A DNA stretch of 64,000 nucleotides from assembly GCF_001305515.1 (NCBI RefSeq), contig NZ_LJYW01000001.1, positions 4,545,642-4,609,641 on the forward strand. Direction: 5' to 3'. Positions 45,088 to 56,317 of this stretch are shown here, piece by piece. The position numbers and the translations under genes were made by a program. The notes under the pieces were generated by a model. That model saw nothing but the letters and a program-made list of their open reading frames with translations, was not told the DNA's origin and made no database searches. How positions within the stretch are numbered: the stretch's first letter is position 1; each line of letters begins with the position of its first letter. This stretch comes from Prosthecodimorpha hirschii (lineage in GTDB: Bacteria > Pseudomonadota > Alphaproteobacteria > Rhizobiales > Ancalomicrobiaceae).

Positions 45088-45461
45088 CACTCGTCGGCGA
45101 GCCGGCCTTCGCGGGCCTTGTTGACATATTGCAGCGCGATCAGAAGCGCCTTCAACGGGCGCAGCATGCCGAGCGACAGGATCAGGATCAGCGGCATCCA
45201 GATCGACATGTGCACCCACATCGGCGGCTGGTACTTGACCTCGACCACCAGGGCCGCGCCGACCACGATGAAACCGACGATCAGGATGACGAACACGGCG
45301 GGTCCGTCACCGGCATCGATGAACTTGTAGTCCTGGCCGCAGACCGTGCAGGCCGGCGCGGTATCGAGGAAGCCCTGAAACAGCTTGCCCTGACCGCAGC
45401 GCGGGCATCGGCACCGGAGCCCGGTCGAGAAGGGCGAGAGCGGCGGATAGTGGTAGCTCAT
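45087..45461 (-). CDS. DUF983 domain-containing protein
   Basis: 124 residues from ATG at 45461. An N-terminal zinc-ribbon-like part (CRCPRCGQGKLF, then CTVCG) is followed by two membrane helices. DUF983 genes nearly always follow ctaE in alphaproteobacterial aa3 oxidase operons, which suggests a role in oxidase assembly, but the function is not established. The stop codon touches the three-stem-loop element. Confidence 0.92.
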   Translation of the reverse strand: MSYHYPPLSPFSTGLRCRCPRCGQGKLFQGFLDTAPACTVCGQDYKFIDAGDGPAVFVILIVGFIVVGAALVVEVKYQPPMWVHMSIWMPLILILSLGMLRPLKALLIALQYVNKAREGRLADE

Positions 45462-45647
45462 GCGCGGCTCCTTGCTGCAGCGGCCCGGCGCCGGGTGCGG
45501 CGCTGGCGCCGACATACTCCCTTTCCGGCCGGCAGGGGAGGGCGGATCGTTGCGGACCGACCCGGATCGGGCAGGCCGGAAAGAAATCACCCGGGCGGAG
45601 GAGCCGCCCGGGTGTGAAGATCGCACGATCGTGATCCGCGGATCGGA

Positions 45648-46517
45648 TCAGTGGGCGCCGGCGCCGGCACCCCAGACATAGATGCAGGCGAACAGGAACA
45701 GCCAGACCACGTCGACGAAGTGCCAGTACCAGGCCGCCGCCTCGAAGCCGAAATGCTGCTTCGCGGTGAAGTGGCCGAGATAGGCGCGGATCAGGCAGAC
45801 CGCCAGGAAGATGGTGCCGACCAGGACGTGGAAGCCGTGGAAGCCGGTCGCCATGAAGAAGGTGGCGCCGTAGATGTTGCCCGAGAAGCCGAAATGGGCG
45901 TGGCTGTACTCGTAGACCTGGCAGACGGTGAAGATCGCGCCGAGGATCACGGTCAGCCACAGGCCGGCCTTGAGGCCCTGGCGGTCGTCATGCAGCAGGG
46001 CATGATGCGCCCAGGTCACGGTCGTGCCGGAGGTCAGCAGGATCAGCGTGTTCAGGAGCGGCAGGTGCCAGGGATTGAAGGTCTCGATGCCGTGGGGCGG
46101 CCAGACGCCGCCGGTGGCGGTGACGCGCGCGAACTGCTTGGCCTCGTGGGCGAACAGGGAGGCGTCGAAATAGGCCCAGAACCAGGCGACGAAGAACATC
46201 ACCTCGGAGGCGATGAACATGATCATGCCGTAGCGCAGGTGCAGCGCGACGACGCGGGTGTGATGGCCCTGATGGGCCTCCTTCACCACGTCCGCCCACC
46301 ACGCATACATGGTGTAGAGCACCACGATCAGGCCGATCGCGAAGATCCACGGATTGGCGATGTTGATGCCGAGCAGGGGGACGCTTTCCGCCTTCAGCCA
46401 GCGGAACAGTCCGATCGCGCCGATCGCCATCAGGAAGGCGCCGACGGAGGCGACCAGCGGCCAGGGGCTCGGGTCGACGAGGTGGTAGTCGTGGTTCTTG
46501 GTATGGGCCTCGGCCAT
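45648..46517 (-). CDS. ctaE: Cytochrome c oxidase subunit III
   Basis: 289 residues from ATG at 46517 with seven membrane helices. Conserved landmarks are LRYGMIMFIASEVMFFVAWFW (here cited in part), NTLILLTSGTTVTWAHHALL and EYSHAHFGFSGNIYG. It is an integral subunit of aa3-type oxidase that stabilises the catalytic core. It follows ctaG by 35 bp in the operon. Confidence 0.96.
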   Translation of the reverse strand: MAEAHTKNHDYHLVDPSPWPLVASVGAFLMAIGAIGLFRWLKAESVPLLGINIANPWIFAIGLIVVLYTMYAWWADVVKEAHQGHHTRVVALHLRYGMIMFIASEVMFFVAWFWAYFDASLFAHEAKQFARVTATGGVWPPHGIETFNPWHLPLLNTLILLTSGTTVTWAHHALLHDDRQGLKAGLWLTVILGAIFTVCQVYEYSHAHFGFSGNIYGATFFMATGFHGFHVLVGTIFLAVCLIRAYLGHFTAKQHFGFEAAAWYWHFVDVVWLFLFACIYVWGAGAGAH

Positions 46518-46552
46518 GGGTTCCCCCGTCATTCCTGATGGTCGGCAGCGGT

Positions 46553-47158
46553 TCAGAGCTTTTCCGGCGTCGATCCCGAAAGGGAACCGACAACCGGCTT
46601 GGACGTATTCGGCTTCGCCGGGAAGAAGGTGTAGGACAGCGTGATCGTTTTCAGCATGGTGAGGTCCTTGTCGCCGTCGATCTGCGGATCGACGTAGAAC
46701 GTCACCGGCACGACGAGCTTCTCGCCGGCTGCGAGCTTCTGCTCGGTGAAGCAGAAGCAGATCATCTTGGTGAAGTAGCCGCCGGAGAGATCCGGCGTCA
46801 CATTGTAGGCGGCGAGCCCGAAGGTCTCGCGGTCGCTGGTGTTTTCGATCACGTAGTTGACGGTCTCGACCGCGCCGGCCTTGACCGTCACGCTCGGCGT
46901 CTCCGGCGTAAAGCGCCAGGGCAGACCGTTGACGTTGGCGTCGAACCGGATCTCGAAGCTGCGCTCGATGACGTGATCGGGCGCCGACGATGCCGTCAGC
47001 GGCGTGCCGCCATAGCCGGTGGTCTTGCAGAACCATTCGTAAAACGGCACCGCCGCAAAGGCCGCGCCGGTCATGCCGGCGACCAGCGCCGCGCAGGCGA
47101 TCGCCACCCGGCGATTGGCGCCGTCCGGTCGGGATTGGAGGTTTTCAGTCGTCGCCAT
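46553..47158 (-). CDS. ctaG: Cytochrome c oxidase assembly protein (Cox11/CtaG family)
   Basis: 201 residues. One N-terminal membrane anchor (about 17-36) is followed by a periplasmic Cu(I)-binding domain with the CFCF copper motif in MICFCFTEQKL. It delivers copper to the CuB site of subunit I. The gene starts immediately after the coxF stop. Confidence 0.96.
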   Translation of the reverse strand: MATTENLQSRPDGANRRVAIACAALVAGMTGAAFAAVPFYEWFCKTTGYGGTPLTASSAPDHVIERSFEIRFDANVNGLPWRFTPETPSVTVKAGAVETVNYVIENTSDRETFGLAAYNVTPDLSGGYFTKMICFCFTEQKLAAGEKLVVPVTFYVDPQIDGDKDLTMLKTITLSYTFFPAKPNTSKPVVGSLSGSTPEKL

Positions 47159-47347
47159 CTAGAGTGGCCTCGCCAGAATGCCGGGACCCATCTTGAGGAT
47201 GGTCACCACATAGAAGATCACGACGAGCGACACGAGCACCGCGGCGATCGCGACATTGCGCTGCCGCCGCCGCTTCTGCTGCGCTTCGGTCAGCTTGACG
47301 CCGTCCAGTTCGATCTTGTCGTTCTCGCCCATCACTGCACCGCTCAT
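47159..47347 (-). CDS. CoxF-like small membrane protein of the oxidase operon
   Basis: 62 residues from ATG at 47347, which has GGGAG upstream (an in-frame ATG at 47332 is the alternative). A charged N-terminus (KLTEAQQKRRRQRN) precedes one membrane helix (VAIAAVLVSLVVIFYVVTIL). Small proteins of this kind, called CoxF, sit between ctaB and ctaG in alphaproteobacteria. Its exact function is not known to me. Confidence 0.82.
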   Translation of the reverse strand: MSGAVMGENDKIELDGVKLTEAQQKRRRQRNVAIAAVLVSLVVIFYVVTILKMGPGILARPL

Positions 47348-47363
47348 GTTCCGCTCCCGCCGT

Positions 47364-48314
47364 CTAGCCGATGATCGCGCCGGCGATGCGTTCGACCAGG
47401 AGCACCGCATAGAGCAGGAACAGATACAGGATCGAGAAGGCGAACAGACGGCCGGCCGCCTTGCGCGCCGGGGCCCCTTCGCGGATGCGCCAGACACGGG
47501 CCGCCAGCCAGACGAAAACCAGGCCGCTCGCGCTCGAGACGAGCGCATAGGCGAGGCCGCCGAAACCGAGCACCGCCGGCGCCACGCCGACCAGCGCCAT
47601 CAGCACGGCATAGATCAGGATCTGGTGGCGGGTCGCGGTCTCGCCGGCGACGACCGGCAGCATCGGCACGCCGGCCGTGGCGTAGTCGTTCGACTTCAGC
47701 AGCGCCAGCGCCCAGAAATGGGGCGGCGTCCACATGAAGATGATCAGGAACAGCACGATCGATTCGATCGAGATCGAGCCGGTCATCGCGGCCCAGCCGA
47801 CCATGGGCGGGAAGGCGCCGGCAGCGCCGCCGATCACGATGTTCTGCGGCGTCGAGCGTTTCAGCCACATCGTGTAGACGACGACATAGAAGAGGATGGT
47901 GAAGGCGAGCAGGCCGGCGGCCAGGAAATTGGCCGTCACGGCGAGCACCAGCACCGAGAAGACCGACATGGTGGCGCCGAAGGCCAGCGCCTCCTCGGCG
48001 GTGACCCGGCCGGACGGCACCGGCCGGCCGCGGGTGCGCGACATCAGACGGTCGATATCGGCGTCGTACCACATGTTCAGCGCGCCGGACGCACCGGCGC
48101 CGACCGCGATGCACAGAAGCGAGATGGCGGCGAGCACCGGATGCAGGCCGCCGGGGGCCAGCACCATGCCGACCAGGGCGGTGAACACCACGAGCGACAT
48201 GACCCGCGGCTTCATCAGCTCGAAATAGTCGTGCGGCCCCGCCATCGATATCGATGCGATGGCGACCGGGGCGAAGCCCGGGGCTTCCTGCGACGTGCTC
48301 GACCAGTCGGTCAT
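47364..48314 (-). CDS. ctaB: Protoheme IX farnesyltransferase (heme O synthase)
   Basis: 316 residues, about nine membrane helices. The first Asp-rich motif is [20 protein letters not shown], and a second is near [14 protein letters not shown]. It converts heme b to heme o, the first step of heme a synthesis for subunit I. It lies between ctaD and coxF in the same direction. Confidence 0.96.
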   Translation of the reverse strand: MTDWSSTSQEAPGFAPVAIASISMAGPHDYFELMKPRVMSLVVFTALVGMVLAPGGLHPVLAAISLLCIAVGAGASGALNMWYDADIDRLMSRTRGRPVPSGRVTAEEALAFGATMSVFSVLVLAVTANFLAAGLLAFTILFYVVVYTMWLKRSTPQNIVIGGAAGAFPPMVGWAAMTGSISIESIVLFLIIFMWTPPHFWALALLKSNDYATAGVPMLPVVAGETATRHQILIYAVLMALVGVAPAVLGFGGLAYALVSSASGLVFVWLAARVWRIREGAPARKAAGRLFAFSILYLFLLYAVLLVERIAGAIIG

Positions 48315-48456
48315 TCCCGATCCCTCCAGCCTGGCCTCGACCCGATGGCCGGCCGGGATTCGATCCGATCTTCAGGGCGCCGCGCCGATTGGGCTGCGGG
48401 GCGCGCCGGTGCGGCGGGCCGGCCGGGCCGCGAGGACCCGGCCGGCCGGTTCGGTC

Positions 48457-51043
<2,587 letters not shown>

Positions 51044-51663
51044 GTCTCAGCTCCTTGCCCTTGACCAGCCTTCCGGCGGTCGAATTCCTGTTCTGTCGTT
51101 CGGCTCGTGCGGCAAGCCCGGTTCTGTCCGGCCTTGCGCTCTCCTTGAGCCTGCCCGCCCGCCTTCGGGATCACCCCGTACCGACCCCGCGCCGCCGGGG
51201 CTCTCCGGCGGCCTCCGGTCGACGGTGCGATGCGGCGCAAATTCGGTTGCACTGCGTCATTTTGTCGATGCCGGTTTGATCGAGATCAAGGCACGAAAAC
51301 CAAAAGCACAGCCAGCCCCGCCCCGCAACGGGTCGACCGGCGTAATCGTGCGGCATTTTTGCTTCAGACACCGTAGCGTCCGGCGCCGCCTCACGAAAAA
51401 GCCTTGGTCCGTAGCCAGTTTCCCGTACGCCGCACCGCGGAATCCGGGAATGTCCCTAGTCGAAAGTACCTAGTGAAAGGGCCTGCCATTCGCAATCTGG
51501 CCAAGCCCGGCGCACTGAGGCAATTTGGCGACCATTGCGAATCTTCGGCGCGGACGGCTGTGCGACGCCGCAAGAATCGGCGGCATCGGAAGGCACCGGA
51601 TCGACCGGACCGCCGGGATGCGGCGCGGCATCCCGGGATGCCGGCAAGAGTGGAGGGAATTCC
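51044..51663. other. 620-bp intergenic region between divergent ctaC and ialB
   Basis: No credible gene was found. It contains the FNR/FixK-type palindrome at 51276-51289 and an AT-richer stretch (about 51255-51320, and again around 51395-51550) that should hold the promoters of both divergent units. Short frames here lack family resemblance and ribosome-binding sites. Confidence 0.6.
51276..51289. promoter_or_regulatory. FNR/FixK-type binding site
   Basis: TTGATCGAGATCAA is a perfect match to the TTGAT-N4-ATCAA consensus of FNR, FnrL and FixK proteins. It lies in the 620-bp gap 233 bp upstream of ctaC, in the region expected to hold the oxidase operon promoter. This suggests oxygen-responsive control of the aa3 oxidase. 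Whether the effect is repression or activation depends on promoter distance, which the sequence alone does not settle. Confidence 0.75.
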
Positions 51664-52212
51664 GTGATCGAAGTTCGGTCGAACGTCTCTGGCCGATCCG
51701 CCCGGACCGCGCCGATGCGCCGCGCGCTTGCCGTCGCCGCGCTGATGCTCGGGGCCGCCGGCTGGGGCGCGCCGGCCGCCGCCCAGGGCGCCGTCAAGGG
51801 TCAGCATGGCGACTGGCAGATCCGCTGCGATACCCCGCCCGGCGCCAAGGCCGAGCAATGCGCCCTGATCCAGAACGTGACCGCCGAGGACCGGCCGAAT
51901 GTGGGCCTGTCGGTGATCGTGCTGAAGACGGCCGACAAGAAGTCGCGCATCCTGCGCGTCCTGGCCCCGCTCGGCGTCCTGCTGCCGTCCGGGCTCGGCC
52001 TCAAGGTCGATCAGGTCGATGTCGGCCGCACCGCCTTCGTCCGCTGCCTGCCGAACGGCTGCATCGCAGAGGTGCTGATGGACGACAAGCTGGTCGAGCA
52101 GTTGCGCACCGGCAAGCAGGCGACCTTCATCGTCTTCCAGACCCCGGAGGAGGGCATCGGCATCCCGATCAGCCTCGCCGGCTTCGGTCCGGGCTTCGAA
52201 TCGCTGCCCTGA
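51664..52212 (+). CDS. Invasion-associated locus B (IalB) family protein
   Basis: 182 residues from GTG 51664, preceded by GGAGGG with 7-base spacing; an internal ATG at 51715 is an alternative that leaves a compact signal peptide. Signal sequence ends near GAPAAAQG; the mature part carries the IalB pattern HGDWQIRCDTPPGAKAEQCA, LGVLLPSGLGLKVDQ and FVRCLPNGCIAEVLMDD. The periplasmic family was named from Bartonella and is widespread in non-pathogenic Rhizobiales. Function is not clear. It is divergent from the oxidase operon. Confidence 0.9.
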   Translation: MIEVRSNVSGRSARTAPMRRALAVAALMLGAAGWGAPAAAQGAVKGQHGDWQIRCDTPPGAKAEQCALIQNVTAEDRPNVGLSVIVLKTADKKSRILRVLAPLGVLLPSGLGLKVDQVDVGRTAFVRCLPNGCIAEVLMDDKLVEQLRTGKQATFIVFQTPEEGIGIPISLAGFGPGFESLP

Positions 52213-52215
52213 TCT

Positions 52216-52240
52216 GCAGGCGAGGCGGATCGACGCCTGC
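52216..52240 (+). terminator. Hairpin after the IalB-family gene, possible terminator
   Basis: GCAGGCG and CGCCTGC form a perfect 7-bp stem with an 11-base loop, beginning 4 bp after the stop codon. No T-tract follows, so this is a weak candidate for termination or mRNA 3'-end protection. Confidence 0.35.
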
Positions 52241-52321
52241 GCCGGAACGGGCTTGGATGGCCGCCCTCGTCCGGCGCGGCTCCGGCCGCTGCCGCATCCG
52301 TCCGAACCTTCAGGGATCGCC

Positions 52322-52930
52322 ATGGCCCGCATCACCTCCGTCGACAGCCTGCGCGCCCTGTATGGGCCGACCCGCGAGCGCAGCGCGAAGAAGCAGCTCG
52401 ACCGGCTCGACGCGCATTGCCGCCGGCTGATCGGCCTGTCGCCGTTCATGGTTCTGGCGACGACCGGGCCGGACGGGCTCGGCGACGTGACGCCGCGCGG
52501 CGACGCGCCGGGCTTCGTGACGGTCGAGGACGATCGGACGCTGCTGATCCCGGACCGGCCCGGCAACAACCGGCTCGACAGCCTGACCAACATCCTGGCC
52601 CATCCCGGGATCGGGCTCCTGTTCCTGATCCCCGGCATGGACGAGACGTTGCGGGTCAACGGCACGGCGGAGATCCTCGACGATGCGGACCTGACCGCCC
52701 GTTTCGCGATCGCCGGCAAACTTCCGAAGACGGTGCTGCGCGTCGCCGTGCGCGAAGCCTATCTGCATTGCGCCAAGGCGCTGATGCGCTCGCGCCTGTG
52801 GGACCCGGCGGTCCAGATCGACCGGTCGACGCTGCCGTCCATGGGCGAGATGATGCGCGACCAGATCGGCCTCGCCACGGCCGAAACCCAGGCCGAGATG
52901 CTGGAGCGCTACCGGGCGACGCTCTTCTGA
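52322..52930 (+). CDS. Pyridoxamine 5'-phosphate oxidase family flavoprotein (MSMEG_1061-type)
   Basis: 202 residues from ATG 52322. The split-barrel FMN-binding fold is indicated by FMVLATTGPDGLGDVTPRGD, LIPDRPGNNRLDSLTNIL and LFLIPGMDETLRVNG, which match the PPOX subfamily named after MSMEG_1061. The C-terminal segment (REAYLHCAKALMRSRLW) is also typical. It probably binds FMN or F420 and reduces an unknown substrate. Confidence 0.88.
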   Translation: MARITSVDSLRALYGPTRERSAKKQLDRLDAHCRRLIGLSPFMVLATTGPDGLGDVTPRGDAPGFVTVEDDRTLLIPDRPGNNRLDSLTNILAHPGIGLLFLIPGMDETLRVNGTAEILDDADLTARFAIAGKLPKTVLRVAVREAYLHCAKALMRSRLWDPAVQIDRSTLPSMGEMMRDQIGLATAETQAEMLERYRATLF

Positions 52931-53006
52931 GCGAAAGGCCTCCGATCGGCTGCCGGGCACGCCCGATCTGTGGCACGGACCCGGACGGTCCGGCCCGATC
53001 GCCGCC

Positions 53007-53606
53007 TCAGGCGTGGCCGGCTTCGCGCGACAGCATGCCGATATTGATGCCGATCTTGCGCAGGGCGCGGTCGTATTTGGTTTCCAGATCGAGATCGAAG
53101 ATCAGGTCGGCATCGGCCTCGCAGTTCAGCCAGACATTGGATTGGATCTCGGTCTCCAGCTGGCCGGGCTGCCACCCGGCATAGCCGAGCGCCAGCATGG
53201 CGTCCGACGGTCCTCGGCCTTCCGCGATGGCCTTCAGGATCTCGAGCGTCGTGGTCAGCGAAACGGCGTCGTCGATCGTCAGGGTCGCATTCTCGATGAA
53301 GTAGTCGGCCGAATGCAGGACGAAGCCGCGGCCGGACTCGACCGGGCCGCCGTGATGCACGCGCATGCGTCGTGCGAGGGCCGGCAGCCGGATCTGGTCG
53401 GCCGCGGGAATCACGTCGAGCTGCACGAGGAGTTCGCCGAAATTGACCGGCGGCGGGGCGAGCTGATTGAGGATGATGCCCATCGCGCCCTCCGAGGAGT
53501 GCGCGCACAAATAGACCAGGGCGCGGGAGAACCGCTGGTCGTCCATGCCCGGCATGGCGATCAGGATCTGTCCGTCCAGATATTCCCTCCGGTTTGCGGA
53601 GGCCAT
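53007..53606 (-). CDS. YqgE/AlgH family protein
   Basis: 199 residues from ATG at 53606. Family pattern: [57 protein letters not shown] and [15 protein letters not shown]. It is a conserved cytoplasmic protein (UPF0301) with no agreed biochemical function; one member was linked to alginate regulation. It is divergent from the DsbD-like gene. Confidence 0.95.
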   Translation of the reverse strand: MASANRREYLDGQILIAMPGMDDQRFSRALVYLCAHSSEGAMGIILNQLAPPPVNFGELLVQLDVIPAADQIRLPALARRMRVHHGGPVESGRGFVLHSADYFIENATLTIDDAVSLTTTLEILKAIAEGRGPSDAMLALGYAGWQPGQLETEIQSNVWLNCEADADLIFDLDLETKYDRALRKIGINIGMLSREAGHA

Positions 53607-53833
53607 GCTTGCACCCTCGTTTCGCGAACCGAAGTCTCCGCCCGAGGCGGGGCCGGCTCGAATGCATCGGCGCCCGGCACGACGGTCCCGTTGCGGTTCC
53701 CGGCGGGCGCCTCTCTTGCCATAAGAATAGCAGAGCCGGTCCCGACGGCAATCGCGGGCCGCGCCGATCGGTCTCACGTGATTATGAGCGGCGGGGCCGC
53801 GACAGGGGCGGGATCATTGCGTAAGACCGATCC

Positions 53834-54658
53834 ATGAAGACCGCGATCCTGGCCGGACTCCTTTCCCTGCTCTTCGCCAGCGCGCCGGCGCGGGCCGGAA
53901 ACGAGGCGCCGAACGGTGCCGAAATCCGCCTCCTGACCGGACCCATTCAAGGTGCTGCGGCCCAAATGGGGCTGGAGATCGCCCTGCTGCCGGGCTGGAA
54001 GACCTATTGGCGCTCGCCCGGCGATGCCGGCATTCCGCCGACCATCGAGACCGGCGGCTCGCAGAACATCGCCGGCGTCGAGATCGCCTTTCCGGCGCCG
54101 GAGCGCTTCGGCGAGGGGCTCGGCCAGAGCGTCGGCTATACCGCGCCGGTCGTGCTGCCGCTCGCCGTCCGCCTGGCCGATCCCGGCCGTCCGGCGCGCC
54201 TGGTCGCCAAGGTGATGATCGGCGTGTGCCGCGACATCTGCCTGCCGGTGGAAGTCGAGGTGGAGGCGCGGATCGATCCCAAGGCCCGGCCGGCCCCCGG
54301 CCAGGTCGCGGCGATCGAGGAGGCGCTGCGGCAGGTGCCGGTGCGCGTCGAAGGAACGGCGCCGCTTGCGGTGGCATCGGTCGCCCGCGAGGCGGCGCCG
54401 AAGACCGGAAACGGGCCTGAGACCCTGGTCGTGACCGTCGTCAGCGACCGGCCGGAAGAGCAGCAGGATCTGTTCGCCGAAGGCCCCGAGGGCTGGGCGC
54501 TGCCGCTGCCGGTCCGGCTCGACCGCGAGGGCGGCCGGACCCGATGGCGTGTCGCCCTCGAAGGCCTGCCGCCGGGCGCGTCGCCGAAGGGGGCCGCCTT
54601 GCGGTTCACCGTGGTGACGCCGGACCGTGCCGTCGAGCAGGCCTGGCGGCTGGATTGA
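53834..54658 (+). CDS. DsbD N-terminal-domain protein (stand-alone, periplasmic)
   Basis: 274 residues from ATG 53834 with a cleavable signal (to about ARAG, residue 22). The body matches the DsbD alpha domain: LPGWKTYWRSPGDAGIPPTI and the redox pair in GVCRDICLPVEVEVE. Canonical DsbD has this domain fused to a membrane segment and a thioredoxin domain; here both are absent. It may work with a separate membrane reductase (CcdA/ScsB-like) elsewhere. The following gene encodes a peroxiredoxin, suggesting a redox context. Confidence 0.85.
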   Translation: MKTAILAGLLSLLFASAPARAGNEAPNGAEIRLLTGPIQGAAAQMGLEIALLPGWKTYWRSPGDAGIPPTIETGGSQNIAGVEIAFPAPERFGEGLGQSVGYTAPVVLPLAVRLADPGRPARLVAKVMIGVCRDICLPVEVEVEARIDPKARPAPGQVAAIEEALRQVPVRVEGTAPLAVASVAREAAPKTGNGPETLVVTVVSDRPEEQQDLFAEGPEGWALPLPVRLDREGGRTRWRVALEGLPPGASPKGAALRFTVVTPDRAVEQAWRLD

Positions 54659-54773
54659 CCGGCCCCGCGCGTCCTGCAGCGCCGCTCTGCACTCGACGCC
54701 ACCGGCGCGGCGCCCTAAGTGATTTCCCGCGGCCGCCTGCGTGCGGACGACCATCATCAGGGGGACCATCCGC

Positions 54774-55253
54774 ATGACCATCGCCGTCGGCTCGGCGCTG
54801 CCCGAAGCCAAGTTCCGCATCATGACCGACGAGGGCGCGGTCGACCGCACCAGCGACGAAATCTTCAAGGGCCGGAAGGTCGTCCTGTTCGGCGTGCCGG
54901 GCGCCTTCACGCCGACCTGCTCGATGAACCACCTGCCGGGCTTCCTCGACAATCTCGATCACTTCAAGGCCAAGGGCGTCGACGAGATCGCGGTGGTCGC
55001 CGTCAACGATCCGTTCGTCATGGCCGCCTGGGCGCGCCATACCGGGGCGAAGGACAAGATCCTGTTCCTCGCCGACGGCAATGCCGATTTCACCAAGAAG
55101 CTCGGTCTCGAGATCGAACTCGGCGTGATGGGCCTGCGCTCCAAGCGCTTCTCGATGATCGTCGAGGACGGCGTCGTGACCGCCCTCAATGTCGAGGACA
55201 GCCCCGGCACGGCCGAGGCCTCCGGCGCCGCCCGCCTGCTGCAGCAGCTCTGA
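54774..55253 (+). CDS. Peroxiredoxin, Prx5 type
   Basis: 159 residues from ATG 54774. The peroxidatic Cys49 lies in VPGAFTPTCSMNHLPGF, the Prx5-family active-site loop. Downstream segments AVNDPFVMAAWARHTG and DGNADFTKKLGLEIE are also typical of this family. It reduces peroxides with a glutathione/glutaredoxin or thioredoxin donor. Genes of this type often lie close to rnhA and thrB in Rhizobiales; here they are about 2 kb apart. Confidence 0.94.
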   Translation: MTIAVGSALPEAKFRIMTDEGAVDRTSDEIFKGRKVVLFGVPGAFTPTCSMNHLPGFLDNLDHFKAKGVDEIAVVAVNDPFVMAAWARHTGAKDKILFLADGNADFTKKLGLEIELGVMGLRSKRFSMIVEDGVVTALNVEDSPGTAEASGAARLLQQL

Positions 55254-55367
55254 GCCCAAATCCCGCATGCCTCCGGCCGGACCGCGCGTCCCGCCGGGGG
55301 CGTGCCCCTGCGCTGCGGCTCAGGCCGCCGCGTTCGGCCCGGACCTGTGGCCCGACCCGCGCCGCCG

Positions 55368-56081
55368 TCAGTCCTCGCAGGATTCCTTGATCTTGTAGCG
55401 GGCGATGATCTTCTCGCCGATTTCGTTGCGGGCTGCGTTGCCATCGGACGCGGGCTGGTCCGGCGCATGCAGGACGCAGTTCCGCCAGCCGTAGCTCAAG
55501 AGATCGATCCGGTATTTCGTATCGTCGCCGGCGCGGTCGGCGAATTCCTTGCGGCAGCGGGCCGGCGAGGCATTGTCGGCGCACGAGGCGGCCGAGAGCG
55601 TTTCCAGCGCCTTGGCCTTCGGCACCCGTCCCGCCAGGGCGTCGATATAGAAGGTGCATTTCGGTTCGGTCGTGAAGCCGTTCAACTGCGCCGGATCGGT
55701 GAAGCCGCGCAGTTCGGCGAGGCTCATCCGGCAGGACAGCTCGGTCTCTGCGCGAAGCTGGTCGCGCGCGGCCTCGACCCCCGGGACGGCCAGGAGTTTC
55801 AGGCGACCGATCTCGTCGAGCTTCGCCTTGCAGCTCTGCTCGGCGGCGGCGATCTGCTTTTGGAGTCTGGCCGGATCGGGCTGGTCGAAGAGGTCGGGGA
55901 CCGGGGCATCGAACAGCAGACGGAGCGTGTCGCGCAGCTGGGTCTCGTTCACCTTGGCGGGGTCGAAGCGCAGCTTGTAGGAGCAGGCGCCCGTGCCGTA
56001 CTCGATGGTCTTGGAGGCGGCGAGGGCCGGCGTGGCGGCAAGAGCGGCCAGCAGGGCGGTTGCGATGGCTCGACCGGTCAT
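55368..56081 (-). CDS. Exported Cys-rich protein of unknown function
   Basis: 237 residues with a signal peptide (residues 1-22, ending ALAA). The mature chain has eight Cys spread along it (for example TGACSYKLRF, AAAEQSCKAKLD, TEPKCTFYID, GWRNCVLHAP and KESCED near the end), consistent with four disulfides. It is largely helical and charged. I recognise no family. It is convergent with the peroxiredoxin gene, and a copy of the second repeat family separates it from the upstream lipid kinase gene. Confidence 0.75.
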   Translation of the reverse strand: MTGRAIATALLAALAATPALAASKTIEYGTGACSYKLRFDPAKVNETQLRDTLRLLFDAPVPDLFDQPDPARLQKQIAAAEQSCKAKLDEIGRLKLLAVPGVEAARDQLRAETELSCRMSLAELRGFTDPAQLNGFTTEPKCTFYIDALAGRVPKAKALETLSAASCADNASPARCRKEFADRAGDDTKYRIDLLSYGWRNCVLHAPDQPASDGNAARNEIGEKIIARYKIKESCED

Positions 56082-56153
56082 GGGTTGCGGCCTTCCTGCG
56101 TGCGAGACATGGTCACTCAGTGTAGCCTACCGCATCTCTGCGACAAATGACGC

Positions 56154-56270
56154 TGGAGCATTTTCCCGATTGGATGCAAGCGTCCAATCGATAGGCAAAT
56201 GCTCCCGATTCAATGGCTTGAGCCGGTCCACTTCGGTCGGATCTGTTCGATCCGATTGGAACAGGCTCCC
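56154..56270 (-). repeat. Second dispersed repeat family, copy 2
   Basis: Reverse complement of the family at 31601. GGAGCATTTTCCCGATTGGA (from 56155) pairs with TCCAATCGATAGGCAAATGCTCC. The left part ends in ACAGGCTCC near 56270. It lies between the lipid kinase and the Cys-rich exported protein, both minus strand. Relative to copy 1 the inner stem has changed on both sides (GATGGGA to GATTGGA with CATCC to CAATC), keeping base pairing. Confidence 0.88.
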
Positions 56271-56317
56271 GGTCCGGACTCCGGCTGACCGTCGCCGCCG
56301 CCCGGCCTCTGCGGCCC

